Positions 9,101-17,256 of a stretch of 32,287 nucleotides of DNA are shown here, one piece after another (positions within the stretch are counted from its first letter, which is position 1; every line of letters starts with the position of its first letter). The DNA comes from Deltaproteobacteria bacterium. Lineage in GTDB: Bacteria > Desulfobacterota > JADFXK01. Position numbers and translations under genes: made by a program. The stretch is taken from NCBI GenBank assembly GCA_015233055.1, contig JADFYN010000013.1, positions 1 through 32,287 of the forward strand. Reading direction: 5' to 3'. The notes beneath the pieces are model-generated. The model worked only from the letters and a program-made list of their open reading frames with translations. It did not search any database and had not been told where the DNA came from.

Positions 9101-10512
9101 AGAGGATATTTGAACCGTTCACTCAAGCCGACGGCTCCACCACTCGTGAATATGGCGGGACCGGACTGGGGCTGACCATATGTTCCAGGTTGGTTTCCCT
9201 GATGGGAGGTAGAATTTGGGTAGAGTCGGAAGCAGGACAAGGGAGTACGTTTCATTTTGATATCCGAGCAGGCATTTCCAAGGGAGAACTAGCCGAAACA
9301 ATACCTATAAAGATAGGTCAGTTGCGGGGATTAAAGGTCTTGGTCGTTGATGATAATGCCACCAACAGGTTAATTTTAAAGGAGATGTTACAAGGCTGGG
9401 ACGTAAAGCCCACATTGGTGGATAACGGCTTTGCCGCACTGGATGCCCTGGAACAAGCCAAAGAAAATAATGAGCTGTTTCAACTGGCTATTCTCGATTC
9501 ATTTATGCCTCAAATGGACGGATTTGAACTGGCTAAAAGAATCAAAGGCCACCCTATTAATGGAAACATCAAAATGATCGTGCTTACGTCAGCCTCTCAA
9601 CGGGGTGATGCCGAGCGATGTAAAGAATTAGGCATATCAGCCTATCTCACCAAACCGGTGGGACATTCGGATCTACTGGATGCAATTTTGACCGTACTCG
9701 GCACCCCCATGCCCGACGCTGATAAAACATCTCTGGTGACACGTCATTCCTTAAAAGAAAGCCGGACTAAGTTAAAAATTCTCTTGGCGGAGGACAATCT
9801 AATCAATCAAAGATTAGCCCAGGCCATACTCGAGGGTAGAGGTCACTCTGTTTCAGTCGCCAATAACGGCGCTGAAGCCATAAGTAAGCTGGACGTGCTT
9901 ACTTTTGATCTGGTCTTGATGGATGTTCAGATGCCGGTGATGGATGGAATCACAGCGACTGAAATGATCAGAGAAAAAGAGAGGTTGACCGGAGGACATG
10001 TCCCCATTATCGCCATGACGGCATTTGCGATGAAAGGAGACCAAGAACGCTGCCTTGAAGCCGGGATGAATGGCTACATTACCAAACCGATTAATCCAAA
10101 AGAGGCTATAAGGTATATTGAGTCCTTAGCTCCTAAGCCTAAAGAAATTGAACAGGCCGAAGAGCATCTTGAGCCAAACAAGGCTTTCGATAGTGATTCC
10201 TTTATGGACCGGTGTGATAATCGCCTGGAGTTGGCAACCGAACTGATAACGGGTTTCTGTGATAACTATGCAAAATACATCGATGATATACATGACGCGA
10301 TTGAATCTGATAATCCGGAAAAGCTTTATCATTCCGCCCACTTCTTTAAAGGAACATCAAGCATGTTTTCGGCTCAAAGAACTGTTGAACTAGCTCGGGA
10401 GTTGGAGCTTATGGGCAAGAATAACCAGTTAAACAAATCGAAAGAAGTGTTTGACCAATTAGTTAAAGAAGTGGAAATAGTTGTCATTGAATTGAAGAAA
10501 TTTCTTTCATAA
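6166..10512 (+). CDS. membrane hybrid histidine kinase (CHASE-PAS-GAF-PAS-HisKA-HATPase-REC-REC-Hpt)
   Basis: This is a 1448-residue BarA-like phosphorelay kinase. A transmembrane helix (about 19-39) and a second (about 326-348) bracket a periplasmic CHASE-type sensor (about 60-310; note [20 protein letters not shown] and GWVYSPYRM). The cytoplasmic part has a PAS (about 378-492), a GAF (about 510-655), a second PAS (about 668-790), HisKA with His819 in [15 protein letters not shown], and an HATPase (N box around NLIGNAIKF at 932-940; DTGIGIP at 968-974; GGTGLGL at 997-1003). Two receivers follow (acceptors Asp1111 and Asp1253) and an Hpt domain with His1392 in [11 protein letters not shown]. 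The first receiver's LDSFMP is a common variant. Two starts have good ribosome-binding sites: ATG 6166 and in-frame ATG 6190. Ligand unknown; CHASE domains bind small organic molecules. Confidence 0.93.
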   Translation: MNQDREGGMGLRRAVVSRKIWLAWVVLAASLIVTALTTFHVKSDVDALVKREFEFTCHDILVTIKDRLEDYEQILRGGAAFFDAVDTVTREKWRAFVKGLKIEQRFPGILGTGYAMLIPYEGLVQHVEEVSGEGFPEYRVQPEGEREIYSSVIYLEPFSERNLQAFGYDMLPEPVRRAAMERARDQSAAALSGKVTLVQEKEKDVQAGTLMFVPVYRKGMPTATLQQRRAAIQGWVYSPYRMNDLMQGILGGWDSEEGKRIHLQVFDGERLVPDTLLYDSQPSGDKYPDSSSWLTLQTPVDFAGRRWTLCFTQKGEQASLIDYGKVWLVLCCGTIISLLLFALLLALFNIHSKARRLAYLLTAEQRSAEALKKEKDKANNYLDIAGTMLFALDSEGILTLINKKGCDMLGYEEGDILGRDWFDVCLPVSVRDQTKNVFKTLMAGEIAPVEYYENLVITKAGEERIVAFHNSVIRDDDSRIVGTLSSGEDITDRKKTELKLGIRNRINKVFLFNSDEKMYAEVLQIILEVMNSEFGTFGYFDESGSFVAPAATRDIYWEKCNVPSKEIVFQKATFTGIWGRAIEEKNILISNEGPFNTPPGHVPIKNTMVVPIVFRDEVISTIHIANKPGGYSEEDRVILGMVANQISPVLNARIHRDRQDKKRELAEEALRKSESQLRAIFDYTGVSITLSSNGRWVKWNRTFEEMTGYTSSELQHLSVLDLTHPDDIDISKKHRADLLAGRIDSYRLEKRYIHKNGHTIWIDLLVTPIRNADGEIVNLIATSTDITNRKRIEEELRQAKQIAEEANRSKSSFLANMSHEIRTPLNGIIGMTELAMETELSLEQRDYLDMVKISADTLLSLINDILDFSKIEAGRLDIDTINFKLRDSLGTMMKALAVKAHEKGLELAYRIEPDVPDRLLGDPSRIRQVVLNLIGNAIKFTEAGEVVLEVESSYKANDEVVLHFSVRDTGIGIPEDKIERIFEPFTQADGSTTREYGGTGLGLTICSRLVSLMGGRIWVESEAGQGSTFHFDIRAGISKGELAETIPIKIGQLRGLKVLVVDDNATNRLILKEMLQGWDVKPTLVDNGFAALDALEQAKENNELFQLAILDSFMPQMDGFELAKRIKGHPINGNIKMIVLTSASQRGDAERCKELGISAYLTKPVGHSDLLDAILTVLGTPMPDADKTSLVTRHSLKESRTKLKILLAEDNLINQRLAQAILEGRGHSVSVANNGAEAISKLDVLTFDLVLMDVQMPVMDGITATEMIREKERLTGGHVPIIAMTAFAMKGDQERCLEAGMNGYITKPINPKEAIRYIESLAPKPKEIEQAEEHLEPNKAFDSDSFMDRCDNRLELATELITGFCDNYAKYIDDIHDAIESDNPEKLYHSAHFFKGTSSMFSAQRTVELARELELMGKNNQLNKSKEVFDQLVKEVEIVVIELKKFLS

Positions 10513-10776
10513 CCGTTAGATAGTCTTTCTGTCGGTAAGCTTGGTGCTGGAAAGAAATGAGTGGTAAGAGCTTATCCTGTGGAGGTTATTTCTTGACTTC
10601 AGGGGGACCTCGGATACACTTAAAAGCGAGAGCTACTATTTTGGACTTCGGCAAATGACTCCGTGATTTTCTAAATCGGAAGAAGCACCTTACGCCAATC
10701 CGACATGATTAGCCAGGTTGTTTACCTAAAAAATAAATAATTTTTGTCTCATTAGCCGATCAATCGATTATTTTAT
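10513..10776. other. intergenic stretch without recognised gene
   Basis: Between the second hybrid kinase and the marR promoter I see no coding frame on either strand, no convincing terminator and no repeat. The last part (about 10725-10776) is AT-rich and precedes the promoter described next. Confidence 0.5.
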
Positions 10777-10805
10777 TTGACTTTGGCCGAATAGGTGTGT
10801 ATACA
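10777..10805 (+). promoter_or_regulatory. sigma70-type promoter of the marR-led cluster, with palindrome on the -10
   Basis: TTGACT (10777-10782), a 17-bp spacer and TATACA (10800-10805) form a good sigma70 match. The -10 lies inside a perfect 10-bp palindrome, GTGTATACAC (10797-10806), a likely position for an operator, plausibly for the MarR protein encoded downstream. The predicted transcript starts near 10812, giving an unusually long leader of about 144 nt. Confidence 0.65.
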
Positions 10806-10811
10806 CTCATA

Positions 10812-10935
10812 TCGCCAACCCTTCCACCAGGGGAGGCACCATCCGGGTCGATGATCCGGGACGAAGGCCGGATATAAATCTTTTGAGCTTCTCTCCGGCC
10901 TAAACCGAATCGTTACGGGGCACCGCCTCTAAAGG
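10812..10935 (+). ncRNA. predicted structured 5' leader of the marR gene
   Basis: The leader can fold into a closed multi-branch shape. An outer helix GAGGC (10833-10837) pairs with GCCTC (10925-10929). Inside are a small hairpin CATC/GATG (10840-10843/10850-10853), an 8-bp helix AGGCCGGA (10865-10872) with TCCGGCCT (10894-10901), and a short CCG/CGG hairpin (10905-10907/10916-10918). The outer helix ends about 26 nt before the start codon. It loosely recalls GEMM/c-di-GMP-I riboswitches (GGGACGAAGGCC, CCGGCCTAAACC), but key conserved adenines are absent, so I do not assign that class. Helices are seen in the sequence; the regulatory role is inference. Confidence 0.4.
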
Positions 10936-10955
10936 TCTTGCAGGATTCAGGCTTC

Positions 10956-11414
10956 ATGGAAGAGACACCAAAAACATTGGACGGGCCTAGATGCCGCGAG
11001 ATAGGACGGACTTGCGCCTGCTACAACCTGCGCCGGGCCGCCCGGTCCATCACCCGGCTGTACGATGATTTCCTGAGACCAAGCGGCCTCAAGACCACCC
11101 AGTTTTCCGTGCTCATGACCACCAAAATGTGTGGCCCCGTGACCATCACCAAGCTGGCTGACCTGACCGTGACGGAACGGACTACCCTGACCAGGAATCT
11201 GACCATCCTTGAGAAGAAAGGCCTTATCCGGATCGAACCGGGCTTAGACCGCAGAGAGCGTCAGGTGGCTCTTACGGAGGCAGGCCATGAGGCATTGGTC
11301 AAAGCCATACCCCTGTGGGAAACGGTTCAAGAGCATGTTGAGAAAGGACTCGGTCAAGATCGTTTGATCAGTTTTCTGACCGAGTTGCGGGGGATCGTGG
11401 CCTTGACCCGTTAA
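10956..11414 (+). CDS. MarR-family transcriptional regulator
   Basis: The 152-residue protein is a dimeric winged-helix regulator of the MarR family, whose members sense small phenolic, thiol or oxidant signals. The N-terminal helix contains CACYNLRRAARSITRLYDDF, typical of a subfamily with an early Cys pair that may sense redox state. The recognition region is TITKLADLTVTERTTLTRNL and the wing IRIEPGLDRRERQVALTEAG. The frame is open from a TTG at 10938, but the ATG at 10956 is the more likely start. The gene heads a plus-strand cluster with a thioesterase, Fe-S protein, DUF169 protein and flavin reductase. A terminator follows it, so the downstream genes may need a second promoter or read-through. 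Autoregulation at the palindromic promoter is inferred. Confidence 0.9.
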   Translation: MEETPKTLDGPRCREIGRTCACYNLRRAARSITRLYDDFLRPSGLKTTQFSVLMTTKMCGPVTITKLADLTVTERTTLTRNLTILEKKGLIRIEPGLDRRERQVALTEAGHEALVKAIPLWETVQEHVEKGLGQDRLISFLTELRGIVALTR

Positions 11415-11416
11415 GC

Positions 11417-11441
11417 GGGACCATGGCGGGTCCTTTTTTTT
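11417..11441 (+). terminator. intrinsic terminator after marR
   Basis: GGACC (11418-11422) pairs with GGTCC (11429-11433) across a six-base loop and is followed directly by eight T residues. The stem is short but the layout is that of a Rho-independent terminator. It would separate, or attenuate between, marR and the thioesterase gene. Confidence 0.7.
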
Positions 11442-11507
11442 GGAGAAATACGTGCAGATACACTGGATTGCCATAGCCCCGATGAACAAATACAGGAGGT
11501 CATGCCC

Positions 11508-11960
11508 ATGAATGCCAGATCCAGCCTTAACCTACAAGACCAGATTCAGATGTTCCGAAATGGTTCCATCCCACCGGCACCCATTGCCGAACTGATCGGC
11601 TTTACCATCAGCTCAATTGGTTCCGGACGGGCGACCATCGAGTTCGAAGCCACCGAACATCACGCCAACCCCATGGGAACCCTGCACGGCGGCGTCCTCT
11701 GTGACATCAGTGACGCGGCCATGGGCCTGGCCTATGCCGGCACATTAAACGAGGGAGAGAGCTTTACCACGTTGGAGCTCAAGATCAATTTCCTCAAACC
11801 GTTCTGGAGGGGAAAGCTTCGGGCTGAGGGCAGCGTGGCCAGTGCCGGTAAAACCGTGGGTCTGGTCATGTGTGATGTGTTTGACAGCAAGGACCGGCTT
11901 GTTGCCCGGGCCAGCAGCACCTGCATGACATTACGGGGCAATATGGCGGAAGGCCGATAA
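11508..11960 (+). CDS. PaaI-family hotdog thioesterase
   Basis: This is a 150-residue single hotdog-fold acyl-CoA thioesterase; these enzymes hydrolyse aryl- or acyl-CoA esters to free CoA in the cytoplasm. The family motif HHANPMGTLHGGVLCDISDAA is split here by position: HGG at about 66-68 (helix start, nucleophile-positioning) and the Asp in CDISDA. The core strands are TTLELKINFLKPFWRGKLRAEG and later VGLVMCDVFDSKDRLVARAS. The frame opens at ATG 11502, but ATG 11508 has the ideal 8-nt distance to the AGGAGG at 11494-11499, so I choose it. It precedes the Fe-S protein gene by 16 bp, so these two are probably co-transcribed. Its substrate is unknown; the nearby CoA-transferase hints at acyl-CoA turnover. 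Confidence 0.88.
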   Translation: MNARSSLNLQDQIQMFRNGSIPPAPIAELIGFTISSIGSGRATIEFEATEHHANPMGTLHGGVLCDISDAAMGLAYAGTLNEGESFTTLELKINFLKPFWRGKLRAEGSVASAGKTVGLVMCDVFDSKDRLVARASSTCMTLRGNMAEGR

Positions 11961-11976
11961 AGCGGAGGAGACAGCA

Positions 11977-13035
11977 ATGACGTCGGAATCATCACCACAA
12001 GGCTTGGACCAGGCCGGTTCGGCTTTAGTGAATACGGGTAATCGCGAAGATCGCAGCAGTCCATTTTCCGATACAGGAACCAACTTGATCTCAGCCGAGG
12101 ATATCCGCCGCATCTGCCTGGAGGCGGGTGCATATGATGCCGGTTTTGTGGACATCAATCGAGAATCACTGGCCATAGAGCGGAACGATATTCTGCGTGT
12201 TTACCCCAGGACGCGGACCATTATCTCAGTCATCCAGGATTTGAATCGCGAAAATATCCAGAGCCCCGCCCGGTACCTCTCTACCGAGGAATTCTACCGG
12301 TCCAGTGATGACCTGGCCAAGTCATCCAGAACCATCCTCCGCCGGCTTAACCAACTGGGCATCCGGGGCGTGGCCTTGACCTGCGCTTTCCCCATGGATA
12401 TGAACAAATACCCTGGGAAAATATGGGATGTGAGCCATAAACTGGTGGCCGTGGCCGCGGGTCGCGGTCATATGGGCATAAACCGCCTGGTCCTTCATCC
12501 GAAGTGCGGCAGTTGTATTGGCCTGAATTCCATCTTGATCGATGCCGAGCTGGACCGGTATGACCATCCCCTGGCCCAAAATCCATGCTCGGACTGCCGG
12601 CTCTGTGTCGCTGTTTGCCCGGTCGGCGCCATCAGCCGGGATAAACCATTCGATTTTATGGCCTGCATGACCCACAGTTACCGGGACAATTCATTCGGCT
12701 TCCTCGACTGGATAGATGCCATGATCTCCTCGGCTGATCTCAGTGCCTACCGCACCCGGTTCCGTGACCGCGAAACTGCATCCATGTGGCAGTCCCTGAT
12801 GTATAAGATGGACTTCAAATGCGGGTGCTGCATGGCGGTCTGCCCGGCCGGCCAAGACATCCAGGCAGGCTTCCAAGAGCGAAAGGCCAACTTTATGAAA
12901 GAGATATTCCGGCCCTTAAAAGACAGAAAAGAGCCGATTTACGTCGTGGCCGGGTCGGAGGCCGAGATCCGGGCCAGACGAAATCCAAACAAGGAAATCC
13001 GTTACGTCGGCCTTAGCCCGGCCAGAAGAATCTAG
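11977..13035 (+). CDS. QueG-like double 4Fe-4S protein (epoxyqueuosine reductase family relative)
   Basis: The 352-residue protein belongs to the QueG/COG1600 group of iron-sulfur proteins. The family core GHMGINRLVLHPKCGSCIGL (about 164-183) is visible. Two 4Fe-4S sites follow: Cys204, 207, 210 and 214 (CSDCRLCVAVCP), and Cys282, 284, 285 and 289 (CGCCMAVCP). The second has the compact spacing seen in QueG and reductive dehalogenases. Canonical QueG reduces epoxyqueuosine in tRNA with cobalamin. This protein has a roughly 40-residue N-terminal extension and sits in a redox cluster rather than with tRNA genes, so it may act on another substrate. The start follows GGAGGAG. Family membership is secure, substrate is not. 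Confidence 0.82.
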   Translation: MTSESSPQGLDQAGSALVNTGNREDRSSPFSDTGTNLISAEDIRRICLEAGAYDAGFVDINRESLAIERNDILRVYPRTRTIISVIQDLNRENIQSPARYLSTEEFYRSSDDLAKSSRTILRRLNQLGIRGVALTCAFPMDMNKYPGKIWDVSHKLVAVAAGRGHMGINRLVLHPKCGSCIGLNSILIDAELDRYDHPLAQNPCSDCRLCVAVCPVGAISRDKPFDFMACMTHSYRDNSFGFLDWIDAMISSADLSAYRTRFRDRETASMWQSLMYKMDFKCGCCMAVCPAGQDIQAGFQERKANFMKEIFRPLKDRKEPIYVVAGSEAEIRARRNPNKEIRYVGLSPARRI

Positions 13036-13108
13036 GTTCTGGTTGCTTGTTTCTGGTTGCTCGTTTCTAGGTTCTGGTTGTCTTCGATGAGTAACCAGTA
13101 AAGCAACC
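13031..13108 (+). repeat. short degenerate intergenic repeats
   Basis: TCTAGGTTCTGGTTG occurs exactly at 13031-13045 and 13066-13080, with a third partial unit (TTTCTGGTTGCT) between them. AACCAGTAAAGCAACC at 13093-13108 is a near inverted copy, so the stretch could fold. The first unit overlaps the stop codon of the Fe-S gene. No gene is present here. Such CTGGTTGCT-type strings look like low-complexity intergenic filler rather than a coding or CRISPR array. Confidence 0.55.
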
Positions 13109-13180
13109 GGCAACAGGTCCACTCGGACGCGTCAATTAGCCGGGTCAAGATATGACAACCATACATAAGGGGGCAGCATC

Positions 13181-14005
13181 ATGACAGAGACGAACTTCCT
13201 GGAGGCCGCCAAATTTATCCGCGATGACCTCAGACTGAAAACCTTCCCGGTCGCAGTCAAGTTTTTAAAAGACAAAGCGGACTTTCCTGAAAAAACTCGG
13301 CGGCCGTCCATGGCCATGGGAAAAAGGATCGCCATTTGCCAGGGTCTTACGATGGCCAGAAATTACGGCTGGACCGTCGGGCTGGCCAAAGAGGATGTGA
13401 TTTGCGTACCGGCGGCCATCGTCTTCGGTTTTAGTGGCTCGGCGGACCAGACGAAGTCCCTGGCCCGGTTATTTTGCAAGATTAACTTCTCCAGTAGCGA
13501 TGATCTGGCCCACCGGGAGACCTCTTCCATGTGCCGGTTTGCCAAGGGGGAAATCGACGGAATTCTCCTGGCCCCCCTGGAGAAGGCTTCTTTTGAGCCG
13601 GACACGATCGTCATCTATGGCAATCCGGCCCAGGTCATGCGCCTGACTCAGGCCTGGTCTTATATGACCGGAGAGCGGGTGGCGGGGCTATTCGGGGGCA
13701 AGGTGGAGTGCGACGAATGCCTGATTGCCCCGTTCAAGACGCAATCCCCCCGAGTCGTCATTCCAGGCCACGGCGAGCGCATATTTGCCGCCACCCAAGA
13801 TGATGAATTGGTTTTCGCCTTTCCGGGAAAATTCCTGCTGGAACTTACCCGAGCGCTTCCGGAAGTCGGAAAGGCGATAGGGGCCCGCTATCCGGGAACG
13901 CCTTACCAGAATTTCCAGCCGGATTTTCCAAAAGCCCACAAGGAACTGGGGAAAGAACTGGGGATTTTGTCACATAACCAGAGTTCGACGAGTTCTATTG
14001 ATTGA
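13181..14005 (+). CDS. DUF169-domain protein
   Basis: The 274-residue protein matches DUF169, a family common in anaerobes and of unknown biochemical role. Visible landmarks are the N-terminal LRLKTFPVAVKFLKDK, ICQGLTMARNYGW, a Cys in SSMCRFAKGEIDGILLAPL, the strand PDTIVIYGNPAQVMRLTQAW, a Cys pair in GGKVECDECLIAP, and the late VVIPGHGERIFAATQDDELVF. The conserved Cys residues suggest metal or cofactor binding, but no classical cluster motif is present. It is cytoplasmic, with no signal peptide. AGGGGG precedes the ATG. Its neighbours are an Fe-S protein and a flavin reductase, which supports a redox role as inference only. Confidence 0.88.
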   Translation: MTETNFLEAAKFIRDDLRLKTFPVAVKFLKDKADFPEKTRRPSMAMGKRIAICQGLTMARNYGWTVGLAKEDVICVPAAIVFGFSGSADQTKSLARLFCKINFSSSDDLAHRETSSMCRFAKGEIDGILLAPLEKASFEPDTIVIYGNPAQVMRLTQAWSYMTGERVAGLFGGKVECDECLIAPFKTQSPRVVIPGHGERIFAATQDDELVFAFPGKFLLELTRALPEVGKAIGARYPGTPYQNFQPDFPKAHKELGKELGILSHNQSSTSSID

Positions 14006-14144
14006 GAAATAGAAATAAATCAGCAGATTACTGAAATCCACAGGCACATGCGATCATTCGTCTTTTTAATCTGCGCAAATCGGTGTAATCTGCGGATTGA
14101 ATCATGGCCCTTGATGCTAATCGTTTAGCATACTCGTCGAACTC
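13981..14144. repeat. intergenic segment bounded by a perfect 13-bp inverted repeat
   Basis: GAGTTCGACGAGT (13981-13993, inside the last codons of the DUF169 gene) is exactly reverse-complementary to ACTCGTCGAACTC (14132-14144). Between them lie two AATCTGCG-type direct repeats and a hairpin with a 7-bp perfect stem, ATGCTAA/TTAGCAT (14114-14120/14125-14131). No coding frame is evident. It could be a small palindromic (MITE-like) element or a long-range mRNA structure between the two genes. Confidence 0.5.
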
Positions 14145-14190
14145 AAGTTAACTAACAGCCGGCGGAAAATATCGCCGAAGGAGGTACCTG

Positions 14191-14757
14191 ATGAAGAAAT
14201 CCATGGGTGCAAAGACACTGGTCTACCCGACACCGGTCTGGGTCATCGGAACGTATGATCAGGAGGGCAAACCTAACGTGATGACGGCCGCCTGGGGGAG
14301 CATCTGTTGTTCCCAGCCGCCCTGCGTGGCCGTGGCTCTGCGGAAAGCCACCTATTCCTACGGCAACATCGTGGCCCGCCGGGCTTTTACCGTAAACGTG
14401 CCGTCTGAGGCATATGTCAAAGAGGCCGACTACTTTGGGATGGTTTCCGGGAAAAATACGGACAAGTTCGCCGTTACCGGGCTGACCCCGGCCAAGAGCG
14501 ATTTAGTCGATGCCCCTTACGTGCAGGAGTTCCCCATGATTGTGGAGTGCCGATTACTCCACTCTTTTGAAATCGGGCTCCATACCCAGTTCATCGGTGA
14601 GATCGTGGATGTCAAGGCCGATGAAACCGTCCTGAATGAACAAGGGCTCCCCGATATGGGTAAAGTCAGGCCGATCGTGTATGCTCCCGGAATCAGCTCC
14701 TATTACGGCGTTGGACCGTGTCTCGGGCAGGCCTTTTCCATTGGGAAGCGGACCTGA
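14191..14757 (+). CDS. flavin reductase-like protein (flavoredoxin type)
   Basis: The 188-residue protein has the FMN-binding split-barrel fold of flavin reductases and flavoredoxins. The start [20 protein letters not shown], then [20 protein letters not shown] and [13 protein letters not shown], form the FMN site; [20 protein letters not shown] and SGKNTDKF follow, both typical of the family. Flavoredoxins of sulfate reducers carry electrons or reduce FMN with NAD(P)H. A strong AAGGAGG lies just upstream of the ATG. It is the last gene of the plus-strand redox cluster and converges with the CoA-transferase gene. Its partner is not known from the sequence. Confidence 0.9.
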   Translation: MKKSMGAKTLVYPTPVWVIGTYDQEGKPNVMTAAWGSICCSQPPCVAVALRKATYSYGNIVARRAFTVNVPSEAYVKEADYFGMVSGKNTDKFAVTGLTPAKSDLVDAPYVQEFPMIVECRLLHSFEIGLHTQFIGEIVDVKADETVLNEQGLPDMGKVRPIVYAPGISSYYGVGPCLGQAFSIGKRT

Positions 14758-14884
14758 GGCGGCTCTTCTATGAATTCGGATAGGAATTCGGACGAAAATG
14801 CGCCCGCTTTTGAACCAATATGATGAAAGCTCCATCAGGCCGACGGAGACCGTTCTTTGTGGCCGGCCGACCTGGTGGGGCGAA

Positions 14885-16768
14885 TCACTCCGGCAAATCC
14901 TTCTCCTCAAAATCCATCTGAATGTCCACCTCGTTGTCCTGGAGGTTTCGTGTTAGATGGGGATATCGTTTTTCAAAGACGTGGATCATGCCGCCGTTCT
15001 CCTTTAGGACGTGGGCGAGAAATCCCTTATAATCGTTCTCCTTGGCGATCTTTTCTAAGGCTTCCAGGAGATGGGAACCGACGCCCTGGCCCTGAAAATC
15101 CTCTGAGACCATTAAGGCGATCTCGGCTCTGTCGTGCTCGGCCTGGGCGTAAGAGCCAATGGCCATGATTTCCTTGTGTCCGCCCCTGGACGTGAGACCG
15201 ATAATGGACATATTCTTTCGGTAATCCACGTTGGCCCATTCCTCCTGGATGGCTTTATGCGGAAAAAGCCGGCGATGGTAGAAGAACCTGTAGTAAATGG
15301 TTTCAGCCTGGAGCGAATAGAAGAAATTCCGGAAGGCAAACTCATCCGAAGGCAGCAAGGGGCGAAACTCGATCGTCTTCCCGTTTTTTAGTTGAACCGT
15401 GTTTTTATAGCCTTCAAGAAAGATAAGGTCTTCCTGGTGGGGCGGAAGCTGGTCCGAAAAGATATAATGGCGTTTCTTGGCTTCATTGATCAACCCCTCC
15501 CGAAACTTGGGATGAGCGATTTGAGCCAGTTCCATGACCCGCTGATAAATGCTTTTTCCCTTGAGTTCGGCAATACCGTATTCGGTGACCACGAAATTGA
15601 CGTCACCCCGTGTGGTGGCCACACCGGCTCCTTCACTAAGGTTAGCCACGATGCGCGACACTGTTCCATTCTGAGCGGTTGAAGGCAAGGCAATGATGGA
15701 AAACCCACCCTTAGACATGACGCTCCCCCGGAGAAAGTCAACCTGATCCCCTATCCCGCTGTAGAACAAGTACCCGATTGAGTCTGAGCAGACCTGCCCG
15801 GTGAGGTCGACTTCCAGGGCGGAACTGATGGAAATTAGATTGTCGTTCTGGGCAATGTTGGTCGGGTCGTTCACGATTTCGGAACCCAGGAAACAGAACA
15901 TCGGGTTATTGTCAATGTAATCGTAGAGCTGTCGAGATCCCATGCACAGGGACGCGACCACTCTTCCGGGCAGCAGGGATTTTTTCTTGTTGGTGATGAC
16001 TCTCTTCTCAAAGAGCGGCAAAAAGCCATCCGTAATCACTTGAGTATGGATGCCCAGGTCTTTTTTGGTATCAAGAAATTTGAGAATAGCGTGGGGGAGT
16101 TGGCCAAACCCGATCTGGAGGGTCGCCCCGTCGTTGACCAGTTGTGAGACGTAATGGCCGATCCGCCGGGCGATTTCGTTATCCGCAATTCTGGTCAGAC
16201 CTTCGACCAGGGGTTCTTCATGCACAACCAGATAATCGATTTCATCGATGTGAACGAAGCTGTCCCCCATTGTCCTGGGCATCTTTGGATTGACCTGGGC
16301 GATGACCAGCCTGGAATTGTCCATGCCGGACCGGGTGATGTCCACCGAAATGCCCAAGCTGCAATAGCCGAACTGGTCCGGAGGACTGACCTGAATCAGA
16401 GCCACATCCAGGCCAATGGTTCTGTTGGCAAAAAGCTCGGGGATTTGAGAAAGATAAGCGGGAACATAATCTATCTTGCCCTCAAAAGCCACCTTGCGCA
16501 TAGTAAAGCTGATAAAGAAGAGCTTGAGCGAAAAACGGCTGAGGAAGGCGGGGTCGCTGACGTATTCGGCCAGCGTCAATGACAGCATCTGGTAAATCAA
16601 GATGTCCTGCAGACTGAGATCGCCCACCATGGCCCTTATGAGATGTTGGGGCTCGCCGCAACCGGTACCGATAAAGACCCGGCTGCCCTTCTTTATCTTG
16701 GAAATAGCCTGTTCAGCACTGACCACTTTCCCTTTGCAATTTATGTTTAGCCAGTCAATATAGTCCAT
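14885..16768 (-). CDS. acetyl-CoA hydrolase/CoA-transferase fused to a GNAT acetyltransferase
   Basis: The 627-residue fusion has two parts. Residues 1 to about 440 are a 4-hydroxybutyrate/acetyl-CoA hydrolase-transferase family enzyme: GSRVFIGTGCGEPQHLI near the N-terminus, QIGFGQLPHAIL, and NFVVTEYGIAELKGKSIYQR followed by AHPKFREGLI. These enzymes move CoA between short acyl chains through a glutamyl-CoA intermediate. Residues from about 480 are a GNAT domain with the acetyl-CoA loop VSEDFQGQGVGSHLLEALE. Such fusions occur in syntrophic and sulfate-reducing deltaproteobacteria; the GNAT part may acetylate the enzyme or a partner. A GGAGGG ribosome-binding site lies just upstream. It is transcribed towards the redox cluster. 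Both domains look intact; the physiological substrate is not visible. Confidence 0.92.
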   Translation of the reverse strand: MDYIDWLNINCKGKVVSAEQAISKIKKGSRVFIGTGCGEPQHLIRAMVGDLSLQDILIYQMLSLTLAEYVSDPAFLSRFSLKLFFISFTMRKVAFEGKIDYVPAYLSQIPELFANRTIGLDVALIQVSPPDQFGYCSLGISVDITRSGMDNSRLVIAQVNPKMPRTMGDSFVHIDEIDYLVVHEEPLVEGLTRIADNEIARRIGHYVSQLVNDGATLQIGFGQLPHAILKFLDTKKDLGIHTQVITDGFLPLFEKRVITNKKKSLLPGRVVASLCMGSRQLYDYIDNNPMFCFLGSEIVNDPTNIAQNDNLISISSALEVDLTGQVCSDSIGYLFYSGIGDQVDFLRGSVMSKGGFSIIALPSTAQNGTVSRIVANLSEGAGVATTRGDVNFVVTEYGIAELKGKSIYQRVMELAQIAHPKFREGLINEAKKRHYIFSDQLPPHQEDLIFLEGYKNTVQLKNGKTIEFRPLLPSDEFAFRNFFYSLQAETIYYRFFYHRRLFPHKAIQEEWANVDYRKNMSIIGLTSRGGHKEIMAIGSYAQAEHDRAEIALMVSEDFQGQGVGSHLLEALEKIAKENDYKGFLAHVLKENGGMIHVFEKRYPHLTRNLQDNEVDIQMDFEEKDLPE

Positions 16769-17006
16769 CAGGTTACCCTCCAGAGTTAAAGCAGTTTCTC
16801 GGTCAAATCCGAACCCCGGCGTTTAGGCCAACCTATTCAATCATTGCCCCAGGCAAAAATCAAGGATGATCTCGCGAAAGATGGGCAATATTTAAGTTGG
16901 GTTGGGTAACTCCAGGAACTTCCAAAATACTAAAGGCCCAGTTTAAGCTAGAGGATATCGCCCCTCAAAAAATTGTGCGTATACCCTGGGTGCCTTGAAA
17001 AACATC
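16769..17006. other. intergenic stretch without recognised gene
   Basis: This divergent gap lies between the CoA-transferase start (minus strand) and the tRNA promoter (plus strand). It must contain the CoA-transferase promoter, but I see no hexamer pair good enough to name. No coding frame or repeat is evident. Confidence 0.5.
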
Positions 17007-17035
17007 TTGACATCGGCTCGTCCATGGTCTATAAA
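17007..17035 (+). promoter_or_regulatory. strong sigma70 promoter of tRNA-Glu
   Basis: A consensus TTGACA (17007-17012), a 17-bp spacer and TATAAA (17030-17035) lie about 78 bp before the tRNA, as expected for a stable-RNA promoter. Confidence 0.8.
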
Positions 17036-17112
17036 TATTTTTTTATGACAAAGGGGGACTTTTTCCGGCCTCCGCCTCCATAGAAAACCCAGCCAAACTT
17101 CTGCCTCACCCT

Positions 17113-17187
17113 GGTCCCATCGTCTAGCGGTTAGGATAACGGCCTCTCACGCCGTAGACACGGGTTCGATTCCCGTTGGGACTACCA
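17113..17187 (+). tRNA. tRNA-Glu (anticodon CTC)
   Basis: The 75-nt cloverleaf has acceptor GGTCCCA paired with TGGGACT, an anticodon stem ACGGC/GCCGT with loop CTCTCAC (anticodon CTC, reading GAG), a T arm with GGTTCGATTCC, discriminator A and an encoded CCA. A consensus promoter precedes it and an intrinsic terminator follows. The integrase gene begins its 3' end only 69 bp downstream, so the 3' half of this tRNA is the likely attachment site of the adjacent element; the tRNA itself is intact. Confidence 0.96.
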
Positions 17188-17209
17188 CTAGTTACAAACC
17201 TCGCTAAAG

Positions 17210-17239
17210 GTCTGACGGCTTTTCAGACGGCTTTTTTTT
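17210..17239 (+). terminator. intrinsic terminator of tRNA-Glu
   Basis: GTCTG (17210-17214) pairs with CAGAC (17224-17228) and is followed after GGC by a run of eight T residues. GACGGCTTTT is repeated within the loop and tail, allowing an alternative register. Because it lies past the tRNA 3' end it may belong to the integrated element, replacing the original terminator. Confidence 0.7.
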
Positions 17240-17256
17240 GAGCTTCGAGAAAGATA

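Noticed and set aside
10812-10935. c-di-GMP-I (GEMM) riboswitch
   Set aside because: Fragments such as GGGACGAAGGCC and CCGGCCTAAACC are reminiscent, but the conserved GCAAACC and GACGCAAAGCC signatures are not intact and the order of helices differs.
13031-13108. CRISPR-like array
   Set aside because: Units are short, irregularly spaced and without distinct spacers; no cas genes are in the window.
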